DNA of 64,000 nt, from contig JAHHTW010000008.1 of assembly GCA_020024265.1 (NCBI GenBank), positions 1 to 64,000 on the forward strand. The letters are read 5' to 3'. Position numbers and translations under genes: made by a program. Positions within the stretch are counted from its first letter, which is position 1, and each line of letters opens with the position of its first letter. The notes beneath the pieces are model-generated. The model was given only the letters and a program-made list of their open reading frames with translations. It searched no databases and was not told the origin of the DNA. The stretch comes from Anaerotignum sp. (GTDB lineage: Bacteria; Bacillota; Clostridia; Lachnospirales; Anaerotignaceae). Shown piece by piece: positions 35,886 to 44,573 of the stretch.

Positions 35886-38327
35886 TTATTTTACTACACG
35901 AAATTGGAAACCATTTGTTTTGATTCCCACAGAAACCTTATCTCCTGCATGAAAATGCCCTTGTAAATATTCTTCCGCAAATGCGTCCTCAATCTTAGAC
36001 TGTATCGCACGGCGCAGCGGTCTTGCACCATAAGCAGGATCATAGCCCTCCTGCGCAATTTTTTCCAAAGCCTTTTGTGTGAAGCTTACTGTAATCTTCA
36101 TATTTTCCTGTATACGATTGGATATATTTTTTGTCATCATTTTTACAATCTGTAATATATCCTCTTGTGTCAAGGAGTGGAATACAATCGTATCATCAAT
36201 GCGGTTCAAAAATTCCGGTTTGAAAATATGTTTGACTTCCTCCATTACGTTTTTCTTCATATTTTGATAGGTCTGCTCCGAGGTTTCCATGCTGGTGAAG
36301 CCCAAGCGTTTTGGTGCAGCAATGCTCCTTGCACCTGCATTGGAGGTCATGATAATCACTGTATTTTTGAAATCCACCTTTCTGCCCTGCCCATCTGTAA
36401 TATGCCCATCATCCAGCACCTGCAAGAGAATATTAAATACCTCCGGTGCTGCTTTTTCCATTTCATCAAGCAGTATCACAGAATATGGATTACGTCTTAC
36501 CTTTTCACTGAGCTGTCCACCTTCTTCATAGCCAACATATCCCGGGGGAGAACCTACCATACGAGAAACACTGTGTTTTTCCATATATTCAGACATATCA
36601 ATACGAATCATCATATTTTCATCGCCAAACAATGCCTCTGCCAACGCTTTGGACAGCTCTGTCTTTCCAACACCGGTGGGTCCCAAAAACAGGAAAGAAC
36701 CAATCGGACGATTGGGATCTTTCAGACCTATGCGACCACGACGCACTGCCTTTGCCAATGCCTTCACCGCTTCTTCCTGCCCAATGACCCGCTGATGCAA
36801 AACGGATTCCAGCTGCAACAATCTTTGACTTTCTTCCTTTTGTAATGTGCGTAAGGGAACACCCGTCCATCTGGATACAATCTCTGCCACTTCTTCTTTG
36901 GTCACCTGTTGCTTTCTGTCACGATGCTCCAAATCCCATTTTTCTTTTTCTGCATCTAATTTTTGATGCAGTGTATTTTGTTCTCTCTTGATTTGTGCAG
37001 CCTGCTCAAAATTTTCTGTTTTGATTGCATGTTCCTTTTGCTGTTCCATTTCCTCCAGTTCCTGCTCCAGCTCTACAATATGCTCGGGCGCTGTAAATGT
37101 TTTCAATCGCAAGCGTGCAGATGCTTCATCAATCAAATCAATTGCCTTATCCGGCAGGAAGCGGTCTGTGACGTAGCGTATGGATAATTTTACGGCTGCC
37201 TGTATGGCATCATCCGTAATCTGTACATGATGATGTGCTTCATATCGTCCACGCAATGCGTGCAGCATTTGTATTGCCAAAGCCTCATCTGGTTCCTCTA
37301 CCCGAATGGGCTGAAAACGGCGTTCAAATGCTGCATCCTTTTCAATATGCTTGCGGTATTCTTCTAATGTGGTTGCACCAATGAGCTGAATCTCACCTCT
37401 GGCTAAGGAGGGTTTCAATATATTCGAGGCATCAATCGCACCTTCTGCCGCACCTGCGCCAATGATGGTATGAATCTCATCTACGAATAATATGATATCG
37501 CCATCTGCCTTCACTTCTTCCAGCACACGCTTCATCCGTTCTTCAAATTCCCCACGATATTTAGAACCTGCCACCATAGCAGAAATGTCCAAATTCACAA
37601 TTTTCTTCTGCTTCAGCACATCAGGTACCAAGCCTTGTGCAATCTGTGTTGCCAATCCCTCTACAATGGCTGTTTTACCAACACCCGGTTCTCCAATCAA
37701 GCATGGGCTGTTCTTTGTACGACGGCTGAGCACCTCAATCATACGATCAATTTCTATACTTCTGCCTTCCACCGGATCAAATTGATGCGCCTTTGCCAGC
37801 TGTGTCAAATCCCGACTATATTTGCTCAACGTTTCCGCACCGCTTTTGTCGCCATCCTCTGATATATGCATTCCTTGATTGTCTGTTTCTTCACCCTCAC
37901 CAAGCATACGCATAATATCATCATACAGGTGTTGTAAATTCAGCCCCAAATCCATCATGATATGGATTGCCATATTTTCGCCTTCACTTACCAGTGCAAT
38001 CAAAATATGTTCTGTTCCAATACTGTCCACACCAATCCGCACACGTTCCTGCATACTGCGTGCCAATATCCGTTTTACCCCTGGTGTAAACACAGGCTGT
38101 CCTGTTGCCTGAATAACCGATTGCGGCATTTGCTGCTGAATTTTTTCCATCACTTGATGATACGTAACACCCTGCAATTCCAAAGCCTTATTTGCAACAC
38201 AATCTCTCACCAGTGTCAGTCCAAGCAAAATATGCTCTGTTCCAACGTAGCCCTGACCCAGTTTTTGTGCTGCTTCCTGCGCACGATCCAAAACCTCTTG
38301 CGCCTTTTTGGTATACTTTTGATACAT
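35886..38327 (-). CDS. clpC: ATP-dependent Clp protease ATP-binding subunit ClpC
   Basis: An 813-residue class I Hsp100 unfoldase partnering ClpP. The order is two N-repeats (YTKKAQEVLDRAQEAA..., TEHILLGL, then TEHILIAL), AAA module 1 (Walker A GEPGVGKT), a middle domain with a UVR-like segment (NFEQAAQIKREQ), AAA module 2 (GPTGVGKTELSKALAE), and the C-terminal D2-small domain. The Glu/Gln-rich middle domain is typical of ClpC rather than ClpA. The usual ctsR-mcsA-mcsB genes are absent here. ATG 38327 was preferred over a TTG at 38339. Confidence 0.95.
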   Translation of the reverse strand: MYQKYTKKAQEVLDRAQEAAQKLGQGYVGTEHILLGLTLVRDCVANKALELQGVTYHQVMEKIQQQMPQSVIQATGQPVFTPGVKRILARSMQERVRIGVDSIGTEHILIALVSEGENMAIHIMMDLGLNLQHLYDDIMRMLGEGEETDNQGMHISEDGDKSGAETLSKYSRDLTQLAKAHQFDPVEGRSIEIDRMIEVLSRRTKNSPCLIGEPGVGKTAIVEGLATQIAQGLVPDVLKQKKIVNLDISAMVAGSKYRGEFEERMKRVLEEVKADGDIILFVDEIHTIIGAGAAEGAIDASNILKPSLARGEIQLIGATTLEEYRKHIEKDAAFERRFQPIRVEEPDEALAIQMLHALRGRYEAHHHVQITDDAIQAAVKLSIRYVTDRFLPDKAIDLIDEASARLRLKTFTAPEHIVELEQELEEMEQQKEHAIKTENFEQAAQIKREQNTLHQKLDAEKEKWDLEHRDRKQQVTKEEVAEIVSRWTGVPLRTLQKEESQRLLQLESVLHQRVIGQEEAVKALAKAVRRGRIGLKDPNRPIGSFLFLGPTGVGKTELSKALAEALFGDENMMIRIDMSEYMEKHSVSRMVGSPPGYVGYEEGGQLSEKVRRNPYSVILLDEMEKAAPEVFNILLQVLDDGHITDGQGRKVDFKNTVIIMTSNAGARSIAAPKRLGFTSMETSEQTYQNMKKNVMEEVKHIFKPEFLNRIDDTIVFHSLTQEDILQIVKMMTKNISNRIQENMKITVSFTQKALEKIAQEGYDPAYGARPLRRAIQSKIEDAFAEEYLQGHFHAGDKVSVGIKTNGFQFRVVK

Positions 38328-38391
38328 TCGTTTCACCAACCTTTCATCTGTTAGCCAACAATAGATGTGATTGCTAATTCATTGAGAAAAT

Positions 38392-38414
38392 AAAAGAACA
38401 TCTCTGTTCTTTTA
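38392..38414 (-). terminator. hairpin in the clpC leader
   Basis: An AAAAGAACA / TGTTCTTTT stem with a short loop lies between the clpC promoter and its start codon. It may be a leader attenuator. Confidence 0.4.
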
Positions 38415-38439
38415 TGATATTTGCTTTCCTTGCTTTCTC

Positions 38440-38468
38440 ATTATAGTACAAAATGACTGAAAAATCAA
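38440..38468 (-). promoter_or_regulatory. promoter of clpC
   Basis: On the minus strand, TTGATT (38468-38463), 17-base spacer, consensus TATAAT (38445-38440). The leader before clpC is about 105 bases. No CtsR heptad repeat (GGTCAAA) was found. Confidence 0.7.
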
Positions 38469-38478
38469 AACTACTTTT

Positions 38479-39162
38479 TTACAATTTTTCTAACACTTCT
38501 TCAAAATAAGAGAAAGCGCCTCCTTTGGGCAGGCATTGCACCACAAAAGACTTCTGCGTTGTAGGCAAAACACCTGATATTTGATAAGACCACAGCGCCA
38601 ATGGTACATATTTGCCCGATGGTTTTTGATTATATTTTCGATCACCCAAGATCGGTGTCCCATTTGCTGCCATCTGTACACGGATTTGATGGTGTCTGCC
38701 TGTTTCCAGCTCAATTTTTAACAGCGATACCACTTCTCCATGCTCACCAAAGCTTTCTCCCAAAACCTCGTAATGCAAAACTGCCTTTTTGCCTCCCGGA
38801 TGCCCGCTTGCGACAACCTTTGAGGTATTATTGCGTCCATCCTTCCAAAGAATATGCTCCAGTGTATTGTGGGTAGTCGGCATACGACCATCCACTACCG
38901 TCAAGTATGATTTTTTCCATCCGCCAATTTGCAGACCCTTGGATACCGCTGCCTTCATCTCTGCTTGTGTAGACTTTGCAAACAACATCACACCGCCTAC
39001 CGGACGATCTAAGCGATGTACCAGCACAAAGGAATGATTGCACTGCTCACTGAGCAGCGTCAATACGTCCAGATCTCCTGTTTTGTCTGGCTGTGCCGGC
39101 ATACCTTGTGGCTTTTCCACAACTGCCAGCGCTTCATCTTCATATAATATATGCAATTTCAT
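38479..39162 (-). CDS. RluA-family pseudouridine synthase
   Basis: A 227-residue pseudouridine synthase of the short RluA type (no S4 domain). HRLDRPVGGVMLFAKS carries the catalytic Asp. LETGRHHQIRVQMA is the second core motif, and ILYEDEALAVVEKPQGMPAQP is the N-terminal strand. The substrate (rRNA or tRNA) is not predictable. It begins 3 bases after the GH13 stop, so the two are probably transcribed together. Confidence 0.93.
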   Translation of the reverse strand: MKLHILYEDEALAVVEKPQGMPAQPDKTGDLDVLTLLSEQCNHSFVLVHRLDRPVGGVMLFAKSTQAEMKAAVSKGLQIGGWKKSYLTVVDGRMPTTHNTLEHILWKDGRNNTSKVVASGHPGGKKAVLHYEVLGESFGEHGEVVSLLKIELETGRHHQIRVQMAANGTPILGDRKYNQKPSGKYVPLALWSYQISGVLPTTQKSFVVQCLPKGGAFSYFEEVLEKL

Positions 39163-39165
39163 TTT

Positions 39166-41226
39166 TTACACTTCTTTCATTAAAATACCACTTTGTGCAG
39201 ACAGCTCCAATGCCAAAATCCCATCTACCATTTCGTGTTCCACAGGCTGTACATCATAGGATTGCTGTGTGGTATGCAGCAATACACGCATCTTTCCAAA
39301 ACGTTTTGTTCCAATATGCCATACCGGTATCTGCAAGGATACACTTTTTTCTTGATTGTTGCAAACCACAATATAGCGTCCTTGTGCATCAAAGCGTGCA
39401 TATGCCAATATTCCATGTGCAATCAGCAACGGTTTCACCGATCCAGATCGCAGCTGCACATGTTCCTTACGCAAATGGATCAATGCCTTATGATATGCAA
39501 TCAAATCGGCATCCTCCCTGCCCCAGGGAAACGTTCTGCGGTTATCCGGATCTGTCCATCCGGTTACTCCTGCCTCATCTCCATAATAGATGGTAGGCGC
39601 TCCCGACCATGTCATTTGCAGCAATACCGCTTCTCGAAAAACAGCCTTACGGATACCTGTATCGGCGGCACATGCGCCATCGGTATGCAGCCTTCCGATT
39701 TTTCCATTGGTTCTTGTCAAAAAACGGGAATGATCATGATTGGAAAGTTCATTCATTGCCACAGACATTGCCTGTGCAGGGATTCTGCCGGATTGATGGC
39801 ACATGGTTGCCCAAAACACCTGTGCATTGTTATGCAAATCGGCACGATATTCGGTACTGTGTTTTGACATACCGGTAAAAAACCAGCCTACCGGCTCCAT
39901 AAATGCATCATAATTCATCACACCATCCCATTGGTCACCCTCCAGCCAGCGATTGGCATCTCCATAATGCTCTGCCAATATGAGTGCTTCCGGATTTGCC
40001 TGCTTGACAGCCTTGCGAAAATCGTGCCAAAACGTATGATTGAACTGTTCTGTTTTTCCAACATCTGCTGCTACATCCAAACGCCATCCATCTGCACTAT
40101 AGGGCGCAGATACCCACTTTTGCCCAATGCGCATGATTTCCTGATATAAGCTTGGGCATCCTTCCACATTCAATTTCGGATGGTTTTCATGCCCCCACCA
40201 TCCTTCATAGCTGCCATCTTCATTCCAATAAAAGTAATTCTGATAGGGGCTGTTTTGCGTATCATACACGCCTTTGCCCTCGGCGGCATATATTTTTTCC
40301 TTATCTAACCATCTATGAAAAGACCCACAGTGATTGAATACACCGTCTAACAAAATCCGCATACCTCTTTTGTGTACCTGTGCCGTCAATTCTGCAAAGA
40401 GTGCGTCGCTTGCCTGTAAATTCTGCTCATTTGTGGTGCGTGTGATATAGCCGGCTGCCAAAAGATTGCGCTCACCCTCGTGCAGCACCGTTTCATCATC
40501 CACCACAATTTTTCCATAATGCGGATCAATATGATCATAATCTTGTATATCATATTTATGGCTGCTTGGGGAAACAAAAATCGGATTGAGGTACAGCACC
40601 TCTACCCCAAGCTCCTCCAAGTAGTCCAGCTTGTTGAGAATCCCCTGCAAATCTCCGCCGTAAAAACACCGAAAATCTGAATCCTTTGGTTGTGAATCCC
40701 ATTTTGTTTCACCCTCCACCAGATGATCCAGATAGGAATACTCTCCTGTTTTGACATCATTGGTCAAATCGCCATTGCAAAATCGGTCTACATAAATCTG
40801 ATACATGATTGCACCCTTGGCCCAGCTTGGTGTATGAAAATTACGCACAACATAAAAAAATCCGTTTGTCGGAAACTCCTGCATCACACCATATCTTGTA
40901 TAATAATAAATCTCATCATTATGCACAATTTCAAAATAATACTGCTTTTTCTCTGTTGTTGGTGGCAACAACACACGGTAATCGTCCAAAGACTCTTTTG
41001 TCTGAAATTTTTCCATCAAAAGCTTTCTTTCATCCATACATAAATATACTGCAGTTGCATTGTTTTTTGCAGTCTGAAAAAAAATCCATACAAAGTCCTC
41101 TGAGGATGGTTCTGCCGGGCTTCGAAAATTTTCTGTTTCGTCACTAAAAACAGCCTCTGTCACAAAAGGTGTTTGACAAGCTGTTTTCTTCCTTCTTTCC
41201 TGTATGCTGTCAAAATAATAATCCAT
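39166..41226 (-). CDS. GH13 alpha-amylase family enzyme (neopullulanase/cyclomaltodextrinase-like)
   Basis: A 686-residue glycoside hydrolase without a signal peptide, so probably intracellular. An N-terminal beta-sandwich (AVFSDETENFRSPAEP) is followed by the TIM barrel. The nucleophile Asp384 lies in DGWRLDVAADVG, the acid/base Glu419 in LILAEHYGDA, and the third Asp498 in LSNHDHSR. This plan fits the GH13_20 enzymes that cut maltodextrins and pullulan. ATG 41226 follows a GGTGA-type box; the frame is open to 41292 without start signals. Palindromes in the leader suggest sugar-responsive control. Confidence 0.88.
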   Translation of the reverse strand: MDYYFDSIQERRKKTACQTPFVTEAVFSDETENFRSPAEPSSEDFVWIFFQTAKNNATAVYLCMDERKLLMEKFQTKESLDDYRVLLPPTTEKKQYYFEIVHNDEIYYYTRYGVMQEFPTNGFFYVVRNFHTPSWAKGAIMYQIYVDRFCNGDLTNDVKTGEYSYLDHLVEGETKWDSQPKDSDFRCFYGGDLQGILNKLDYLEELGVEVLYLNPIFVSPSSHKYDIQDYDHIDPHYGKIVVDDETVLHEGERNLLAAGYITRTTNEQNLQASDALFAELTAQVHKRGMRILLDGVFNHCGSFHRWLDKEKIYAAEGKGVYDTQNSPYQNYFYWNEDGSYEGWWGHENHPKLNVEGCPSLYQEIMRIGQKWVSAPYSADGWRLDVAADVGKTEQFNHTFWHDFRKAVKQANPEALILAEHYGDANRWLEGDQWDGVMNYDAFMEPVGWFFTGMSKHSTEYRADLHNNAQVFWATMCHQSGRIPAQAMSVAMNELSNHDHSRFLTRTNGKIGRLHTDGACAADTGIRKAVFREAVLLQMTWSGAPTIYYGDEAGVTGWTDPDNRRTFPWGREDADLIAYHKALIHLRKEHVQLRSGSVKPLLIAHGILAYARFDAQGRYIVVCNNQEKSVSLQIPVWHIGTKRFGKMRVLLHTTQQSYDVQPVEHEMVDGILALELSAQSGILMKEV

Positions 41227-41395
41227 GCTTTCACCGTCCTGATACACATTATATGTGATTGTATACAATTCGGCAAGAGAAATTTCATACAAAAGCAGGT
41301 ATGAGAACCGATTGCGTCTTCCTTACATCCTCGGGTGTGTTATATCAAACATACATTTGGAACATCCGCATACAAAGCGGTATTAAGAATTTTTT

Positions 41396-41437
41396 AAAAT
41401 GGAAATGAGCAACCTGCCGATGGTTGCTCATTTTCAC
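41396..41437 (-). terminator. hairpin in the GH13 leader
   Basis: AAATGAGCAACC and GGTTGCTCATTT form a strong stem between the promoter and the gene, but the following T-run is interrupted. It is a possible attenuator or processing site. Confidence 0.5.
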
Positions 41438-41461
41438 AAAGAGAAGGTATTTCTTATTGGG

Positions 41462-41505
41462 ATTGCGTTTCAACGCAATGTGAAAATATTGGGGAGTTTT
41501 CACAT
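41462..41505. promoter_or_regulatory. two adjoining operator-like palindromes in the GH13 promoter region
   Basis: ATTGCGTT-TC-AACGCAAT (41462-41479) is an 18-base perfect palindrome of LacI-operator type. ATGTGAAAA (41478-41486) and TTTTCACAT (41497-41505) form a second inverted repeat with a 10-base loop. Both lie just downstream of the -10 box. Confidence 0.6.
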
Positions 41506-41510
41506 GATTT

Positions 41511-41539
41511 ATTATAGCACGTGGGACAAGAAATGTCTA
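41511..41539 (-). promoter_or_regulatory. promoter of the GH13 - pseudouridine synthase transcript
   Basis: On the minus strand, TAGACA (41539-41534), 17-base spacer, TATAAT (41516-41511). The implied leader is about 270 bases. Confidence 0.65.
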
Positions 41540-41681
41540 GCAATTTTTTCAATTTTTTTATAAAAATAAAAAAAACCTCTGATAAAATAAACAAACCCCA
41601 CACAAATGTATTTTTTACAAAGACACTTTCCTGTTTTTCTTGTAGAAAAAACAACCTGTTTTCTTTGATTTCATATTAAAT

Positions 41682-42248
41682 TTAACTTTCATAGTCTGCC
41701 AAAACCTTTGCCAGCCCCTCCTCGCCCAAAATGCGAATCCCTTCTTTGAGCTGCTGTTGTTCTGTCGGCGGCATAGCAGAAAGTGGGATATCGGTTGTTT
41801 CATACAACATCATTTTCTTTTGTGCATCCTCCTGAAACACCGCCAGAAATCCTTCTTTTTCTCCCAATATAAAGCTGGCATCGCTCCGTCCATCAATGCT
41901 TGTGCGTAAAATGACACGCTCGGAAGCAAAGGACACCACCTGCCAATCATGATAAATGCTTTTGATTTGCCTGAGGGAAAGCCCCTCCAAAAAATCCTGT
42001 ACCGGCTCTACCTGCTGCTTGGTCACACCGTCTTGCTTATAATAGTATTGATAGACAATCTCTGCATCTTTTGCGATCACAGTTTCATGAACGGAAGCCT
42101 CCCATGTACGTGGAAGTTCCATATCTCGTTCGGTTTTCTCTACTTCCTGTTCGGATGCATTGTGGCAGGTGTACCAATACGCCGTTCCTGCACTGCCGAC
42201 AAAAATTGCAATTGCCAAAAAAGCCAAAAGTAAAATCCTTCTATTCAA
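41682..42248 (-). CDS. BofC-like forespore-checkpoint protein
   Basis: A 188-residue protein with one N-terminal membrane helix (RRILLLAFLAIAIFVGSAG), so mostly outside the membrane. The C-terminal half resembles the BofC C-terminal domain: LSLRQIKSIYHDWQVVSFASE, an EKEGFLAVF strand, then ETTDIPLSAMPPTEQQQLKEGI. In Bacillus, BofC restrains SpoIVB signalling during sporulation; a similar role here is inference. The likely start is TTG 42248, 5 bases after AGGTGG. It lies 62 bases downstream of the PFK-like gene. Confidence 0.7.
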   Translation of the reverse strand: MNRRILLLAFLAIAIFVGSAGTAYWYTCHNASEQEVEKTERDMELPRTWEASVHETVIAKDAEIVYQYYYKQDGVTKQQVEPVQDFLEGLSLRQIKSIYHDWQVVSFASERVILRTSIDGRSDASFILGEKEGFLAVFQEDAQKKMMLYETTDIPLSAMPPTEQQQLKEGIRILGEEGLAKVLADYES

Positions 42249-42310
42249 CGCAACCACCTCATCAAATAGTATGGACAACTTTTGGCTATATTATTCCAAT
42301 GTTAGAAAAC

Positions 42311-43540
42311 TCATCTTGGAATATGAAAATGTATCGGGATTCCATTGCGATAGCTACAGGAAATCTCGCCTTGTATCAATGGCAGAAGATACTCCATCAT
42401 TTCCTGTGTAATATCATTCCCCTCCGGACAAATCCACTCCTGCGGTACTTTTTTCACACCATGCACCACTGTGTCCAAAGGTACAAAGGACATCTCTGAT
42501 TTGTATGGTTCATTGGAAATGCGCTTGATACAAGCCATTTCCCCATCTCCCCCCTCTACCGCAAACGCCACCGCTACACGACCAATACGGATTGCTTCTG
42601 TAATATCTGTTTGACTTGCCAGATGGGAAGCAGAACGCTGCATCAAATTCAGTTCTACACTGCGTACCTTGCAACCGATTTCCTGTCTTAATATTTCCTC
42701 CAAAAAACGTGCCACCCCTGCCAAAATCTTGTGGCCAAATACATCCTCTGCATGGCTTTGCAGGGAATCGGACAGATATGTACCATCTTCATTGCGCAGT
42801 CCTTCGCTCACTGCAATCAACAAGGAGTGTTTCTGTGTCATTTTATCACGGACATCAGAAAGAAAACGATCTATGGAAAATGGCTTTTCACACAAATAGA
42901 TTAAGTCCGGCGCCTGTTCTCCATTGATACGTGCCAGTGCAGATGCCGCTGTAAGCCATCCGCTTTCTGTACCTGCAATTTCTACCAGTGTCACCGAAGG
43001 CAGTGCATATACATGACAATCACATGCAATCTCTGCAATCGTCGTAGCCACATACTTTGCAGCGGAGCCAAAACCTGGAGAATGGTCTGTATTTGGCAAA
43101 TCATTTTCAATCGTTTTTGGCACACCAATGATGCGAATATCATGAATATCATGCGCTTCACAGTACGTAGAGAGCTTATATGCCGTATCCATAGAGTGGC
43201 TCCCGCCAATATAGATAAAATATCCGATATTGTATTTGCGGAAAATGGAAATTGCTTTTTCGTATTCAAATACAGTTTCCTCCCAAGGAGAGAGCTTCAT
43301 ACGACAAGCGCCCAAAACAGAGGAAGGCGTACGGCAAAGCTGCTGTCTTGCCTCTGGATCTTCCAGAATTTCGGTCAAATCTACAAATCTCTCTGACAGC
43401 ACACCCATCAACCCATTTTTTGCACCATAAATTTTATCAATCTTTTCATTTGCCAACCCTTGTTCTACAACCCCGCATAATGTTGCATTGATTGCTGCCG
43501 AAGGAGAGCCTGATTGCGCCACCAGCAAATTTTTTTTCAC
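42311..43540 (-). CDS. PPi-type 6-phosphofructokinase homologue with altered active-site motifs
   Basis: A 409-residue group of the PFKA superfamily, closest in layout to clostridial PPi-dependent PFK (KKNLLVAQSG start, PGFGSAAKY, C-terminal LPLIQGE). Three catalytic blocks deviate. The GG(N/D)DS loop is GGSHS (112-116). The P-K-T-I-D-N-D block is PKTIEND, so the catalytic-base Asp is Glu145. The MGR(N/H)AG block is AGTESG (189-194), losing the Arg. The enzyme may be slow, have another substrate, or be regulatory. GTG 43540 after GGCGGA is the likely start and gives the usual length. Confidence 0.8.
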   Translation of the reverse strand: MKKNLLVAQSGSPSAAINATLCGVVEQGLANEKIDKIYGAKNGLMGVLSERFVDLTEILEDPEARQQLCRTPSSVLGACRMKLSPWEETVFEYEKAISIFRKYNIGYFIYIGGSHSMDTAYKLSTYCEAHDIHDIRIIGVPKTIENDLPNTDHSPGFGSAAKYVATTIAEIACDCHVYALPSVTLVEIAGTESGWLTAASALARINGEQAPDLIYLCEKPFSIDRFLSDVRDKMTQKHSLLIAVSEGLRNEDGTYLSDSLQSHAEDVFGHKILAGVARFLEEILRQEIGCKVRSVELNLMQRSASHLASQTDITEAIRIGRVAVAFAVEGGDGEMACIKRISNEPYKSEMSFVPLDTVVHGVKKVPQEWICPEGNDITQEMMEYLLPLIQGEISCSYRNGIPIHFHIPR

Positions 43541-43937
43541 GATATTGTTCCGCCTTTCCTTTTGCAATATACCCAACTGCATTGTGTCTATCACAATGCC
43601 CACCTTATATTTGTTATTTTTTGTAATTTTGCCATGTGATAGAATATATTATACGTGCAAAAATAAGAACATACAATAGGAAAAATCACAGAAAGTATTT
43701 CCAGAATCTCCATCAATATCGTAATAATGTTCGCATATAAGCTTTTGAACAAGAGAAATCGGTATCATATTGGGCAAAGGGCTGTCATGGCTTGTACGCA
43801 GCGTATCTGTCTGATGTATAGAACACTATCTTGCTTCACAAAGCTACGTACAAGCACAACCACTTGCTCAAGCGGGAGGATATTGAGGTGATACCAAAAA
43901 AGACGGTATGTTATCATACCGTCTTTTTTATACATTC
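43541..43937. other. 397-base intergenic region
   Basis: The PFK-proximal part is AT-rich and presumably carries its promoter. The middle (43740-43870) is less AT-rich and may be decayed coding sequence, but no family is recognisable. The ferritin terminator closes it. Confidence 0.4.
43895..43930. terminator. terminator after ferritin (bidirectional)
   Basis: AAAAAAGACGGTATG and CATACCGTCTTTTTT form a perfect 15-base stem with a 4-base loop and T-runs on both strands. Confidence 0.9.
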
Positions 43938-44450
43938 TTACAATATCAGAGAGGGAGCTGCATACACTCTTGCATCTAACTCATTATCCAGCATATACAA
44001 ACCCTTCGGATCGCTTCCAAACAATTCCATTTTGGTAATCAGATTGCTTGCTGTCGTTTCTTCCTCGCCCTGTTCCTTGACAAACCAATCTAAGAACTGT
44101 GTGGTACGGAAATCATTTGCCTTCTGCACAGCTGCATACAAATTGTGAATCAAAGAGGTCACATATTTTTCATGCTCCAAAGCAGCTTTCAAAGGATCTA
44201 TCAATTCCTTCATTTCTACATTAGGTTTGTCAATTGCTTCCAACGTTACTGTCAGATTGTTGTTGTGCATGTACTGATAGAACAAGAGTGCATGGTCACG
44301 TTCTTCCTGTGCTTGGATTTTGTACCAGTTTGCGAAGCCTGCCAAACCTTTGGATTCATAAAAATTGGCAAAATCCAGATACAAATATGCCGAGAAAAAT
44401 TCCTTATTTACCTGTTCATTCAACAGTGTTGCTACTTCTTGTTTCAACAT
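43938..44450 (-). CDS. ferritin (non-haem)
   Basis: A 170-residue four-helix ferritin that oxidises and stores iron in a 24-subunit shell. Ferroxidase ligands are placed as in bacterial FtnA: Glu17 (EFFSAYLYLD), Glu50 and His53 (EERDHALLF), Glu94 (HEKYV) and the helix-D EQGEEET. No Met pair typical of bacterioferritin haem binding is seen. AGGAGGT lies 5-6 bases before the ATG. The promoter contains a Fur/PerR-like palindrome. Confidence 0.95.
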   Translation of the reverse strand: MLKQEVATLLNEQVNKEFFSAYLYLDFANFYESKGLAGFANWYKIQAQEERDHALLFYQYMHNNNLTVTLEAIDKPNVEMKELIDPLKAALEHEKYVTSLIHNLYAAVQKANDFRTTQFLDWFVKEQGEEETTASNLITKMELFGSDPKGLYMLDNELDARVYAAPSLIL

Positions 44451-44475
44451 TTTTTACCTCCTCAACAATGCCATA

Positions 44476-44519
44476 CAAATACAATATTGCCTGACGCTTT
44501 GCCGTGCAAATACAATATT
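44476..44519. repeat. 13-base direct repeat in the ferritin leader
   Basis: CAAATACAATATT occurs at 44476-44488 and again at 44507-44519, 31 bases apart, i.e. on the same DNA face three turns away. The second copy touches the -10 region. Confidence 0.6.
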
Positions 44520-44545
44520 ATGATAATAAAACAATCTATTGCAAA
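44516..44545 (-). promoter_or_regulatory. ferritin promoter overlapped by a 6-1-6 palindrome (Fur/PerR-like)
   Basis: On the minus strand, TTTGCA (44545-44540), 17-base spacer, CATAAT (44522-44517). The -10 box lies inside TATTAT-G-ATAATA (44516-44528), a perfect 6-1-6 inverted repeat of the kind bound by Fur-family repressors. Confidence 0.55.
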
Positions 44546-44564
44546 ATTTGTATTTACAAATTTT
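44543..44564. promoter_or_regulatory. 22-base perfect palindrome upstream of ferritin
   Basis: AAAATTTGTA-TT-TACAAATTTT overlaps the ferritin -35 edge and lies 10 bases from the stop of the CBS gene. It may be an operator or a weak terminator for that gene. Confidence 0.45.
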
Positions 44565-44573
44565 AGCCCATAC

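Noticed and set aside
38340..38478. CtsR operator upstream of clpC
   Set aside because: No GGTCAAA heptad tandem was found, and ctsR is not adjacent.
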